The position numbers were made by a program, and so were the translations under genes. Source: Vreelandella rituensis (GTDB lineage Bacteria; Pseudomonadota; Gammaproteobacteria; Pseudomonadales; Halomonadaceae). Taken from it: a DNA stretch of 50,641 nt. The stretch covers positions 1 through 50,641 of the forward strand of contig NZ_QPIJ01000029.1 in assembly GCF_003336665.1 (NCBI RefSeq). The letters are read 5' to 3'. The notes below the pieces were generated by a model. That model was not told the DNA's origin, ran no database searches, and saw nothing but the letters and a program-made list of their open reading frames with translations. This document shows, piece by piece, positions 27,094 through 36,039 of the stretch; the first letter of the stretch is position 1, and every line of letters starts with the position of its first letter.

Positions 27094-28131
27094 TTAACGA
27101 TTGAAACCGCTGGCACTGAAAACAGGGTTCAGGCTGAATCCCAGGCTTAGGCGGTGTACGCGATGGTCATAATCGACCAGGCTTTCTCCATAGCCGTAGT
27201 AGTACTGTATATGGGCACGCAGACTGTTGAATGCCGGCCAGCTGTAATCCAGCTGAGTACCGATATTGCCAGCGCTGGGGTTGCCGCGCAGTTGAGTGCT
27301 GATCTCATGATTATCGTTAAGGCGTTTACTCAGCCGGATGTCACCGTAGCCTAAATAGCGCTCGATATCAGGGTTGTCATCCTCACTTTCAGATTCCGGT
27401 ATGCGCCAATGAGGCGCCAAGGTCAACGCCCAATCGCCGCGTTGAAAGGTGGTTTCCAGATAAAGTCGATTCCAGCTGCGTGAAAGCTGTTGCGAACGGC
27501 CGTTGGACTGGTGGTTCAGGGCGATCCGGTTACGTGTATTGACCCAACCTAAAGCATTCCAGGCATTATCGAAGTCGATGAAGATTTCCGGCTCGTAATT
27601 GGTTTCGCGAAACGGTGAAGAGGCATCGGTATTGTATGCCTGCCACCAGCTGCGCTGGGTGTATGCGAAGTAAAGATCACCATGGTTACCGAAAAGTCCT
27701 TCGATCAAGTTGACTTTGGTGCTGAACTGAAACTTTAATTCCGCCTTGTCCGGCCCCGTCTCTGACGACAATTGGCGAAACGCTACATGGTTGGGGTTCA
27801 CGTTGTAGCTAATCGGGAAAAGATAATTCGTTCGATGGGTGGTGATCGAGAATGGATTGCGACTTGATTCTTGCTCAAGTTGGCGGCGTTCATTGAGATC
27901 CTGGAATGCGGCCGCCTCGGGGAGCGTTTCGGGTTCTTCCTGCTGATTTGTCGAATCGGTAATCTCACGCCGTTGTTGTTGAAGCTCAAACAGCTCGGCA
28001 TTCAGGGCTCTGATGCGCGCATCGATGTCCTGTGTATCGTTTTCGGCTAATGCGCTCAAAGGAAGCATGCCGACAATAATGAGGGCAGCTGTGAACAAGC
28101 ATTTTCCAGCACCTCTTTTTACATCCATCAT
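27094..28131 (-). CDS. pldA: Outer-membrane phospholipase A1 (OMPLA)
   Basis: Calcium-dependent outer-membrane beta-barrel enzyme that hydrolyses phospholipids misplaced to the outer leaflet. The catalytic His-x-Ser and helper Asn lie in ALNHQSNGRSQQLSRSWNR, nearly identical to E. coli OMPLA. Other conserved pieces are the DDNPDIERYLGYGD and YYGYGESLVDYDHR segments. A signal peptide (LIIVGMLPLSALA) precedes a Gln/Glu/Arg helical stretch not found in the E. coli enzyme. I place the start at the ATGATG pair (28131/28128) behind GGAAGA, giving about 345 residues. The frame continues upstream to 28209 through a repeated MLVEN sequence with no good ribosome site. Confidence 0.92.
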   Translation of the reverse strand: MMDVKRGAGKCLFTAALIIVGMLPLSALAENDTQDIDARIRALNAELFELQQQRREITDSTNQQEEPETLPEAAAFQDLNERRQLEQESSRNPFSITTHRTNYLFPISYNVNPNHVAFRQLSSETGPDKAELKFQFSTKVNLIEGLFGNHGDLYFAYTQRSWWQAYNTDASSPFRETNYEPEIFIDFDNAWNALGWVNTRNRIALNHQSNGRSQQLSRSWNRLYLETTFQRGDWALTLAPHWRIPESESEDDNPDIERYLGYGDIRLSKRLNDNHEISTQLRGNPSAGNIGTQLDYSWPAFNSLRAHIQYYYGYGESLVDYDHRVHRLSLGFSLNPVFSASGFNR

Positions 28132-28175
28132 TCTTCCAGAAGACAATTCATTAACACGTAGGTTTTCAATGCATA

Positions 28176-28211
28176 GGTTTTCGACGAGCATGGGGTTTTC
28201 GACGAGCATGG
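28176..28211 (-). repeat. 18-bp perfect tandem repeat upstream of pldA
   Basis: GGTTTTCGACGAGCATGG occurs twice in succession (28176-28193, 28194-28211), and related GGTTTTCAATGCATA units follow at 28161-28175. Read in the pldA frame it encodes repeated MLVEN, but it lies upstream of the preferred start. Confidence 0.85.
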
Positions 28212-28372
28212 CAACAATCCATGAAAAAAGAGAAGTACAGGAAATACGAAAAGCGGAAGGCTATTTCTATCATGTCATATGAGCAAGCCAGTTTCCGTGA
28301 TTGCCAAGCGCAGGCCTTGGTTCGACAATACAACGCTTGTCCGGTTCCGGGCTGTCGCGCGAGTAAACAGTA

Positions 28373-31300
28373 GTGGCATATGGTGTAAATAATAGCTTAA
28401 AAATCGCTGTTCTCTCATTAATTTGCCGCCGCCTCTGGTCAGGGGCAGGCGTTGCCATCATGTTGCTTGCCACCAGCTGGGCATGGGGCCTTGAAGGCGT
28501 GCCCGAAAGAGACGTTCTACAGCAACGGCTCGCTCATCATGAAAAGCGGGAAGGTGACGTTGATCCAGAGAGTGCGCGTGAACGAGCGGCACTTGAAGCC
28601 GCCCTCAGTGCTTATGAGCGTCTCGATTCTGTTGCCGCGCGCCTGAATGCTTTGGATGAGCGCGTGCAGCAAGCACCGGATGAACTCCTGCGCCTGGAAC
28701 GGGCATTGCGTGAAGAGGAGGAGGCCACGCAAACCCTGCTGGTGACCAACCTCAGTGAAATGGCGCTTGATGAACTGCAAGCACGCCAGCAAGACGCATT
28801 AGCCGAACTTCAGCAGTTGCAAGGTCGGTTAGCTGACGTCAATGCTCAGTTGCTGGCTGCACATACGCTTCCCGAGCGCGCCCAGCAAGCCATAGCCGAT
28901 GCCATGCAGCGTGCCGAGCGCTTGAGACGCGAGCAGGAAGCGCAGGCGGTATTGCTCGCTGACCAACAACTTTCGGAAATGCATGATGCGCAGTCAATCC
29001 GGCTACAGTTGGAACGTAGCGTGGCCGAGCAGGAAATACGTTTTCATCAACGCGAATTGAGTGCCAATAGCCGGTTGCGGGAACTGGCCCAGCAACGCCG
29101 TGATGTGCTGATGCTGCAGATCGAGCATCAGGAGCGCCAGCTGAGCTTGCTGCAAGGTGTGATCGATCGCCAGCGTCGGGTGCTTTCCGAACAGGCGATT
29201 GCCGATGCGGCACGCGACGATCCCTTGATCGCCGAAGGCCATCCTGTGGTGGTTCGCGCACAGCAAATCAACCAGGCGCTCAGCCTGGAATTATTGCGTG
29301 CCACGGATCGCTCTAATAGCGTGATCAGGGAAGGCATCGATATTCGCCGCCAGCTCGACAATGTCCAACATTTGCAGCGTAGCTTGAATGAACAGATCCA
29401 GGCGATTCGTGGCAGCCGGTTGCTGTCACGAATCTTGCGTGAACAGCGTCAAGCCTTGCCTCAGGTCACCGCTCGCAAGGATTTACAGGAAGAAATTGCC
29501 GACTTGCGTTTGCAGCAATTCGACTTGATGCGGCAACGCGACCAGCTGCGCTATACCGAACGCCTCGCAACACAGCGGTTGGAAGAGGCTGAGGTGGGGG
29601 TGACGCCTGGTTTGGTGGACTCTCTCGTTCGGCTTTATCAATCACGCCGTGAGTTAGTGGAACAATTGGAACAGGTGTATGGCGTGCTACTGAGTGGCGC
29701 CATTGAACTTCAGCTCAACCAGCAGCAGCTATTCACTACCACGCTGGAGCTGCGTAACATTATCGATGAACAGTTGTTTTGGGTCGCCAACACCCGTCCT
29801 TTGGACATGGTTTGGGTACGCCAAGTGCCGAAAAACTTGCGTACCCAGTGGCAGACAGGTGAATGGCGAGAAGTGTTGCCTGCGCAGTGGCGTATGCCTA
29901 CCTGGCAATCACTGGCAGGTATGCCATTGCTGCTGGCTAGCCTTGGGCTGATGGCGTGGCGGCGCCGCATCAAGCACCGCCTGGCCGCGCTGCATGCCCA
30001 GATTGGACGACTCAACAGCGATACCCAGTTACATACACCCAAGGCCGTGCTGATCAATATTCTGTTGGCTTGCCCCGGCCCGTTAGTGCTGGCCGGGTTG
30101 GGAGTAAGCCTGATGGCCGAAGGAGGGAGGCTGAGCATAGCGCTTGCCCCGGCCTTGTGGCAGCTAGCATTGAGTTGGCTGGTGATTGCCTGGGGACGCC
30201 GCCTGCTGGTGGCGGATGGCGTGGCGGCGCGCCATTTTACCTGGCCCCCAGGCTATATTGCCTGGTTGCGGCGTTTGTTGGGTGGCTTAGGACTGGCATT
30301 GGTGCCGGTAATCGCCATTGCCGCTCTGGCTAATGATGGAGAAGCATCGCTTTCCTCTCAGCCTTTGGTGCTAGGGGTGTTTCTGTTGGGCCTGGTGGCT
30401 ATGAGCGCGATTCTGGCTCGTTTGATCCTGGCGCATATTCCATTTTTCGGCGTGCATTTGCTGCGTTTTCTGTTGGGGATGGGCATGGCGCTGGTACCCC
30501 TGGTGCTGGCGGGGCTGATGGTCATGGGGTATGAATACACCGCCCTGAGTTTAGTCGGGCGCTTTGCGGTGACCCTGTACCTGTTGGGACTGTGGGTCGT
30601 GGTCGAGGCAACGGTGGTGCGTAGCCTGGCGGTTGCCGCGCGTCGGCTGGCCTATCGAAGAGCACTGGCCCGACGCCGTGCGCTGCATCAGGATGGCATG
30701 GAAGGCACGGCGGAAGTCGAAGAGCCACCCCTGGACATGCACAAGATCAATCAGCAGTCATTGCGGCTTTCCCAGCTGATTTTGCTGATCGGCTTCAGTG
30801 TCTTGCTCTACCTTGTGTGGTCGGATCTGTTGAATGTGTTGGGTTATCTCGATCAAGTGGCATTATGGGAGGCGGGTGCCGGTGATGATCTCGTCAGCGA
30901 CGCCCTCTCGATTCCCGATGTATTTACCGCCCTGTTGATAGTGGCTGTGACCTTCATCATGGCGCGCAACCTCCCGGGGCTTCTTGAAGTCATGGTGCTG
31001 TCACGCCTGTCGCTCAAGCCGGGCGGTGCTTATGCCATCAGCTCACTGCTTTCCTATGTGATTGTCGGTACCGGTGTGGTGATGGCGCTGGCTACCTTGG
31101 GGGTGTCGTGGAACAAGCTCCAATGGCTAGTCGCGGCGCTAAGCCTGGGGTTGGGTTTTGGGTTACAGGAAATTTTCGCTAATTTCGTGTCCGGCCTGAT
31201 CATCCTGTTCGAACGTCCGATACGCATCGGCGATACCATTACCTTGGGTAATCTTCATGGTACGGTCAGTCGAATCCGGATTCGCGCCACCACGGTGACC

Positions 31301-31771
31301 GATTTCGATCGTAAGGAAATCATCATCCCCAATAAGACATTTGTCACCGACCAGCTGATCAACTGGTCGCTGTCGGACAATGTCACCCGAGTCGTGTTGA
31401 GCTATGGGGTCGCCCATGGCTCGGATTTGCAGCTTGTGCATCGATTGTTGCGCCAGGTTGCGGATGAGAATCCTCGGGTACTGGTCGATCCGGAGCCGCA
31501 AGTGTTCTGCTTGAGTTACGGCCCACACAGTCTCAATTTCGAGTTGCGTATCTTCGTCAATAATGTCCTGGATCGGCTATGCGCCGCCGATGAAGTCAAT
31601 TGTCGAGTGGATGCGATGTTCCGCGAGCAGGGTATCAAGATCGCCTTCGAGCAGATGGATATATGGCTGCATCACGACCAGCGCGGGCCGGTCAAGGTAT
31701 TGTCTCGAAGCGTTTCAGGTAGCCCTGACAGGGACATGGGCGTAGTAAACACCGGCGAAAATGCTATCTAG
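28373..31771 (+). CDS. MscK/MscM-type large mechanosensitive channel
   Basis: A 1132-residue inner-membrane channel that opens under membrane tension to release osmolytes. It has a signal sequence (about 10-40), a long periplasmic coiled-coil region rich in Gln, Arg and Glu (about 45-480), and about eight transmembrane helices (500-860). A C-terminal MscS core follows, with pore helix and beta domain (AALSLGLGFGLQEIFANFVSG, FERPIRIGDTI, IIIPNKTFVTDQLINWSL). The length is close to E. coli MscK (1120). The frame starts at GTG with a weak ribosome site. It is relevant to a halophile that must survive osmotic downshock. Confidence 0.92.
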   Translation: MAYGVNNSLKIAVLSLICRRLWSGAGVAIMLLATSWAWGLEGVPERDVLQQRLAHHEKREGDVDPESARERAALEAALSAYERLDSVAARLNALDERVQQAPDELLRLERALREEEEATQTLLVTNLSEMALDELQARQQDALAELQQLQGRLADVNAQLLAAHTLPERAQQAIADAMQRAERLRREQEAQAVLLADQQLSEMHDAQSIRLQLERSVAEQEIRFHQRELSANSRLRELAQQRRDVLMLQIEHQERQLSLLQGVIDRQRRVLSEQAIADAARDDPLIAEGHPVVVRAQQINQALSLELLRATDRSNSVIREGIDIRRQLDNVQHLQRSLNEQIQAIRGSRLLSRILREQRQALPQVTARKDLQEEIADLRLQQFDLMRQRDQLRYTERLATQRLEEAEVGVTPGLVDSLVRLYQSRRELVEQLEQVYGVLLSGAIELQLNQQQLFTTTLELRNIIDEQLFWVANTRPLDMVWVRQVPKNLRTQWQTGEWREVLPAQWRMPTWQSLAGMPLLLASLGLMAWRRRIKHRLAALHAQIGRLNSDTQLHTPKAVLINILLACPGPLVLAGLGVSLMAEGGRLSIALAPALWQLALSWLVIAWGRRLLVADGVAARHFTWPPGYIAWLRRLLGGLGLALVPVIAIAALANDGEASLSSQPLVLGVFLLGLVAMSAILARLILAHIPFFGVHLLRFLLGMGMALVPLVLAGLMVMGYEYTALSLVGRFAVTLYLLGLWVVVEATVVRSLAVAARRLAYRRALARRRALHQDGMEGTAEVEEPPLDMHKINQQSLRLSQLILLIGFSVLLYLVWSDLLNVLGYLDQVALWEAGAGDDLVSDALSIPDVFTALLIVAVTFIMARNLPGLLEVMVLSRLSLKPGGAYAISSLLSYVIVGTGVVMALATLGVSWNKLQWLVAALSLGLGFGLQEIFANFVSGLIILFERPIRIGDTITLGNLHGTVSRIRIRATTVTDFDRKEIIIPNKTFVTDQLINWSLSDNVTRVVLSYGVAHGSDLQLVHRLLRQVADENPRVLVDPEPQVFCLSYGPHSLNFELRIFVNNVLDRLCAADEVNCRVDAMFREQGIKIAFEQMDIWLHHDQRGPVKVLSRSVSGSPDRDMGVVNTGENAI

Positions 31772-31782
31772 AGCGCACCAGT

Positions 31783-32544
31783 TCAGCGTAAACGGGCGTG
31801 CAGCAGAAATTCCCGGTTACCGTCGCTGCCGGTAATCGGGCTTTCCTGCCAATGCAGTACCTCAAAGCCGCACATTTCGCAGGCGGACTGGATGCGCTGT
31901 TGCACCTCGGGGTAACGGCTAGCATCACGGACGATGCCCCGCGTATCGACGCCATCCGGCCCCAGTTCAAATTGGGGTTTTACCAGTGACACAAGCTGTC
32001 CACCGGGTTTAAGTACGCTGGCGATTTCTGCAAGAATCAGGGTTTGTGAAATGAACGATACATCCATCACCGCGATACTGGGGGGCTGGGCTTGAAGTGC
32101 CGTGATGACTCTTTCGGACTGGCTCAAATAGCGTGCGTTGATGCCTTCCAGGCATTCCACGCGTGAATCGCCGCGCAAGCGCTCATCAAGCTGACCGTGG
32201 CCGACTTCAATGCCCACCACCCGTGCGGCGCCATAGTGCAGGGCACAGTCGGTAAAACCTCCGGTGGACTGACCGATATCCAGCACGCACTGGCCTTCCA
32301 GGCGCAGCGCCAATGCTTCCAGCACGGCTTCAAGCTTTAAACCCGCGCGCGAAACATAGCGTTCTTCGGGGTCGTCCTCGACACACAGCCCAGTGGTTTC
32401 AGCAAGCTTTTCACCAGGCTTGCAAAGCACTCTGCCATCTTCCATCAGCGAAACCCGCCCATGACGAATCAAGCGCTGAGCGCGGGTGCGTGAGCGCGCC
32501 AGCCCTTGGCTGAGCAGCAGTTGGTCAAGTCGGAGCATTGACAT
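31783..32544 (-). CDS. tlyA: TlyA-family rRNA 2'-O-methyltransferase
   Basis: A 253-residue protein with an N-terminal S4 RNA-binding domain (LRLDQLLLSQGLARSRTRAQRLI, 4-26) and an FtsJ-like Rossmann methyltransferase domain. The SAM site is VLDIGQSTGGFTDCAL and the catalytic K-D-K-E type residues are in DVSFISQT and LVKPQFE. Relatives methylate cytidines of 16S and/or 23S rRNA (capreomycin sensitivity) and are sometimes called haemolysins. It is convergent with the channel gene, 11 bp apart. The ribosome site is weak. Confidence 0.92.
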   Translation of the reverse strand: MSMLRLDQLLLSQGLARSRTRAQRLIRHGRVSLMEDGRVLCKPGEKLAETTGLCVEDDPEERYVSRAGLKLEAVLEALALRLEGQCVLDIGQSTGGFTDCALHYGAARVVGIEVGHGQLDERLRGDSRVECLEGINARYLSQSERVITALQAQPPSIAVMDVSFISQTLILAEIASVLKPGGQLVSLVKPQFELGPDGVDTRGIVRDASRYPEVQQRIQSACEMCGFEVLHWQESPITGSDGNREFLLHARLR

Positions 32545-32579
32545 ATTTCTGTGGAACCTGGTTGGGGGGTAAGTCAGCT

Positions 32580-32786
32580 AAAAATACATGGAAAATAGAT
32601 GTTTATAAGCCAAGAATCACAAGGTGCTAGTTAAAAAACTATACAGATGTATTAAATATATATAATACATGTATCATTTTAATTTTCATTTAATGACAAA
32701 GTATGAAAGAATTAATTTATAAATCTTAGTTAACTTTCGTTGGCTGATTCTACGTAATATTTCAGGGTGTGATCAAGGGGTAAGTA
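32580..32786 (+). promoter_or_regulatory. AT-rich leader of the sensory island
   Basis: This 242-bp divergent gap is strikingly AT-rich compared with everything around it (for example TTAAATATATATAATACATG near 32650). It presumably holds the promoters of tlyA and the signalling genes, and could bind nucleoid silencers such as H-NS/MvaT-like proteins. I could not single out one promoter. Confidence 0.5.
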
Positions 32787-34118
32787 ATGGAGCCCATCAA
32801 TGTGCTCTTGGTGGAAGACGATCCAGGTGATGCGGGTATTGTACATTACACCTTGAAAGACAGCGGTGCCGCCCATCAGTTGAAGTGGGTGGAAAGTCTC
32901 GCAGCGATGACGACGGCACTGGAAGATTTCTCGCCTGACATCATCCTGTTGGATCTGAACCTGCCGGATTCTACAGGTATTGCCACCGTCGAAGCGGTGA
33001 GAACACGGCTGACAGATGTTCCGACGGTGGTGCTCACGGGCCATGATGACGTCGATTTTGCTTTGCAGACACTGGAGGCCGGTGCCCAGGATTATATTGT
33101 CAAGGGGGATATCGATGCCTCCAATCTGCTGAGGGCCATACGCTACGCGATAAGCCGTGCCCAGATGGAAAAGCGCTTGCTGCTTTCCGAAGAGCGTATG
33201 TCGGCAGCCATTGAAGGAGGCAACTTGGGCATTTGGGAATGGCGGATGGAGAGTGACGTTCTGATCCTTTGTGATCGTTGGCTTTCGAGATTGGGTTATA
33301 CACAAGGGGACCTTGCCGTTACTCAGAACAGGCAGTGGTGGCATGCCCAGGTTCACCCGCTGGATGCACCTGACATTGAGCGCGCCATTCAGGCACATGG
33401 TACGGGAGCGGCACCTACCTATCAGTGTGAGTTCCGCATGCGCCATCGGGATGGCCACTGGGTATGGATATTCGAGTCGGGGCATATCGTGGAGCGTAAT
33501 GCCGAGGGTCGTCCCATGCGAATGGTGGGCGTGCAGCAGAACATTACAGAGCGCAAGCGGCTTGAAGAAAAACTCACTGAGCTCGCCACCCTCGATACGC
33601 TCACTGGCTTACCCAATCGACGAATCTTCATAGAAACCGCCGCACGAGAGTACGGCCATTTATTGCGACGCCCCGACTACAGCGTGGGTGTCTTGATGCT
33701 GGATATCGATCACTTCAAACGTGTCAATGATACCTACGGCCATGCTGCGGGTGACGAGGTGTTGCGTGTCTTTGCGAATACCTTGACTGATGAGCTGCGT
33801 GTAAGCGATGTCTTGGGTCGTCTGGGGGGGGAGGAGTTTGCAGTGGTGCTCCCTGACACGGATCTTGCCGGCGCCACGCGAGCAGCGGAGAAGCTGCGTT
33901 GCGCGATCGAGGCGATGAGAGTCCCACTTGAAGACGGTACGCTGCTGCGTATTACGGTAAGTATCGGAGCAACGCTTATGTACCCCGGCGACCATCGCCC
34001 GGACGGTGCCTTGGTGCGCGCCGACAAAGGTTTGTACCTGGCCAAGAACAGTGGACGTAATCGGGTCTGTGTGCACCTGCATGATGCGCAACCCTCCGAC
34101 ATGCCTGAAGAGGATTAG
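32787..34118 (+). CDS. Response regulator with PAS and diguanylate cyclase (GGEEF) domains
   Basis: A 443-residue cytosolic protein. The receiver (1-125) has acidic residues D11/D12, phosphoacceptor D56 (LLDLNLP), T84 and K106. A PAS domain lies at about 130-258, ending NITERKRLEE. The GGDEF domain (265-430) has active site GGEEF at 347-351 and a product-inhibition I-site RVSD at 338-341. It should make c-di-GMP when phosphorylated and be feedback-inhibited. AAGGGG precedes the ATG. It leads the operon, 4 bp before the triple-PAS kinase. The GGEE codons contain a run of eight G. Confidence 0.93.
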   Translation: MEPINVLLVEDDPGDAGIVHYTLKDSGAAHQLKWVESLAAMTTALEDFSPDIILLDLNLPDSTGIATVEAVRTRLTDVPTVVLTGHDDVDFALQTLEAGAQDYIVKGDIDASNLLRAIRYAISRAQMEKRLLLSEERMSAAIEGGNLGIWEWRMESDVLILCDRWLSRLGYTQGDLAVTQNRQWWHAQVHPLDAPDIERAIQAHGTGAAPTYQCEFRMRHRDGHWVWIFESGHIVERNAEGRPMRMVGVQQNITERKRLEEKLTELATLDTLTGLPNRRIFIETAAREYGHLLRRPDYSVGVLMLDIDHFKRVNDTYGHAAGDEVLRVFANTLTDELRVSDVLGRLGGEEFAVVLPDTDLAGATRAAEKLRCAIEAMRVPLEDGTLLRITVSIGATLMYPGDHRPDGALVRADKGLYLAKNSGRNRVCVHLHDAQPSDMPEED

Positions 34119-34122
34119 CACC

Positions 34123-36039
34123 ATGGAAAGCCATCAATATTACAATGAGCTAATGGAGTGTTTGCCTACTCCTTTACTGCAGCAGGAGATAGACAGTCAG
34201 GGTGATGCACGTTTTGTGAGTGCCAATCGCGCCGCTCTCGAGCTTTTGGGAATGACGGATGCTCGGCAGTTGATTGGCAAGAGGCCACAAGATATTTCCC
34301 CAGCCTGTCAGCCTGACGGAGAGTGCTCACAGGGCAAGTCAAGGCGATTGCTGGCTGAGTTGCCTACAACGCTTACTACACCGTTTGAGTGGGTTCACAG
34401 CCGCACTGATGGAAAAGCAGTCATCGTGAAAGTCTCATTGCTGGTGTTGGATAGCCACGAAGAAGGGCGTGTAGTGGTGACTTGGCACGACATTACTGAG
34501 TACAAGCACACCTTGCAGGCTTTAAGCGAACAGCGTGAGGCGCTGGAAAACATTCTTTGGGGCACCGGGGCGGGTACTTGGGAGTGGAACGTTCAAACCG
34601 GCGAAACCCGCTTTAACGAGCGCTGGGCGGAAATGGTGGGCTATTCACTGGCGTCGCTGGAACCCACCACCATCGATACCTGGATGGCGCTGGCCCACCC
34701 GGACGACCTCAAGCAATCCGAACGGGCATTAACGGAACATTTTTCGGGTGAGAAACCCAGTTATGACCTGGAAGCGCGAATGCGCCATCGGGACGGGCAT
34801 TGGATATGGGTGCAGGACCGAGGCAAGGTGGTTTCGCGTACGCCTGAGGGGGAGCCACTCTGGGTTGTTGGTACACATAGCGATATCACCGAACGCAAAG
34901 AAGCCGAATTTATTGCTTCGGAGCTGACGGAGCGGCTGAAAAAGCTAGCTGCCCTGTTACCCGGTACCCTATATCAATACCATCAGTGGCCTGATGGACG
35001 TAGCGCCTTTCCCTATTCCAGTGCGGGTATCAAGCATATTTACGGGGCTAGCTCCGAAGACGTAAAAACGGATGCCTCGCCGATATTCGAGGTGATTCAT
35101 CCCGAGGATTTCTCCTTGGTGGTTGGCTCCATCGAGGCGTCTGAGCATAAGCTGACTACCTGGCGCCAGCGCTTTCGAGTCAATCATCCCCAACGGGGGC
35201 TGAGGTGGCTTGAAGGCACAGCGACGCCTGAACGTTTGGACGATGAAAGTACCATCTGGCATGGGTACATACACGATATCAGCGATGTGAAACAGGCTGA
35301 GGATGCGCTTGACGTTTATCGAGATTCGCTTGAGCGCTCCAATAAAGAGCTTGAGCACTTCGCTTATGCAGCCTCACATGATTTACGCCAGCCCTTGCGT
35401 ATGGTGACCAGTTATTCTCAATTGCTTGAGCGCCATTTGGGTGCCGACTTGGATGAGCATACCGACACCATGCTGCATTTCATGAAGGATGGCGCTAAGC
35501 GTATGGATCAAATGCTGGTCTCGTTGCTCGAATATTCCCGTGTGGGGCGTAAAGGCCAGCCCATGAACTGGATGGATAGTCGAGAAGCCTTGGAGGAAGC
35601 GCTGCGCTTTCTGCAACCGGACATTGAAGAAACCGGTGCCAAGCTCAGCATAGAAGGGCAATGGCCAAAGATATACGCAAGCCCTGATGAAATGACTCGC
35701 CTGTTTCAGAACTTGGTGGGTAATGCCCTTAAGTACCGCAAAGCGGATAACACTATCGAAATATGCCTGGAGGCTGGAGGGGACGCTCAAAAATCCCGCT
35801 TCAGCGTCAGGGATAATGGAATCGGTATCGCCCCGGAGCATACCGACCGACTCTTCAAGGTTTTTCAGCGACTACATACCCGCGAACAATACGAGGGTGC
35901 CGGCGTAGGCTTGGCGATATGTCGCAAGATTGTCGAGCGTCACGGTGGCACTATCTGGGTGGAATCAGGAGGGAATGGCAGGGGGAGTTCCTTTAATTTC
36001 ACGCTGGCCCTGCGCGGGCCGCAAGAACCAAGTTCATGA
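34123..36039 (+). CDS. Soluble triple-PAS sensor histidine kinase, phytochrome-like core
   Basis: A 638-residue protein with no transmembrane segment: PAS domains at about 10-125, 140-258 (ending SDITERKEAE) and 275-390, then HisKA and HATPase_c. The phosphoacceptor is H419 in AASHDLRQPLRMV, the H-box style of phytochrome-type kinases that partner with Rcp1 receivers. The N-box has N534 (NLVGNALKYR), G1 is DNGIGI and G2 is GAGVGLAIC, so it should be active. The start at 34123 has AGAGGA 8 bases upstream; earlier in-frame starts lie inside the cyclase gene. Its last 4 bases overlap the next kinase. Confidence 0.92.
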   Translation: MESHQYYNELMECLPTPLLQQEIDSQGDARFVSANRAALELLGMTDARQLIGKRPQDISPACQPDGECSQGKSRRLLAELPTTLTTPFEWVHSRTDGKAVIVKVSLLVLDSHEEGRVVVTWHDITEYKHTLQALSEQREALENILWGTGAGTWEWNVQTGETRFNERWAEMVGYSLASLEPTTIDTWMALAHPDDLKQSERALTEHFSGEKPSYDLEARMRHRDGHWIWVQDRGKVVSRTPEGEPLWVVGTHSDITERKEAEFIASELTERLKKLAALLPGTLYQYHQWPDGRSAFPYSSAGIKHIYGASSEDVKTDASPIFEVIHPEDFSLVVGSIEASEHKLTTWRQRFRVNHPQRGLRWLEGTATPERLDDESTIWHGYIHDISDVKQAEDALDVYRDSLERSNKELEHFAYAASHDLRQPLRMVTSYSQLLERHLGADLDEHTDTMLHFMKDGAKRMDQMLVSLLEYSRVGRKGQPMNWMDSREALEEALRFLQPDIEETGAKLSIEGQWPKIYASPDEMTRLFQNLVGNALKYRKADNTIEICLEAGGDAQKSRFSVRDNGIGIAPEHTDRLFKVFQRLHTREQYEGAGVGLAICRKIVERHGGTIWVESGGNGRGSSFNFTLALRGPQEPSS

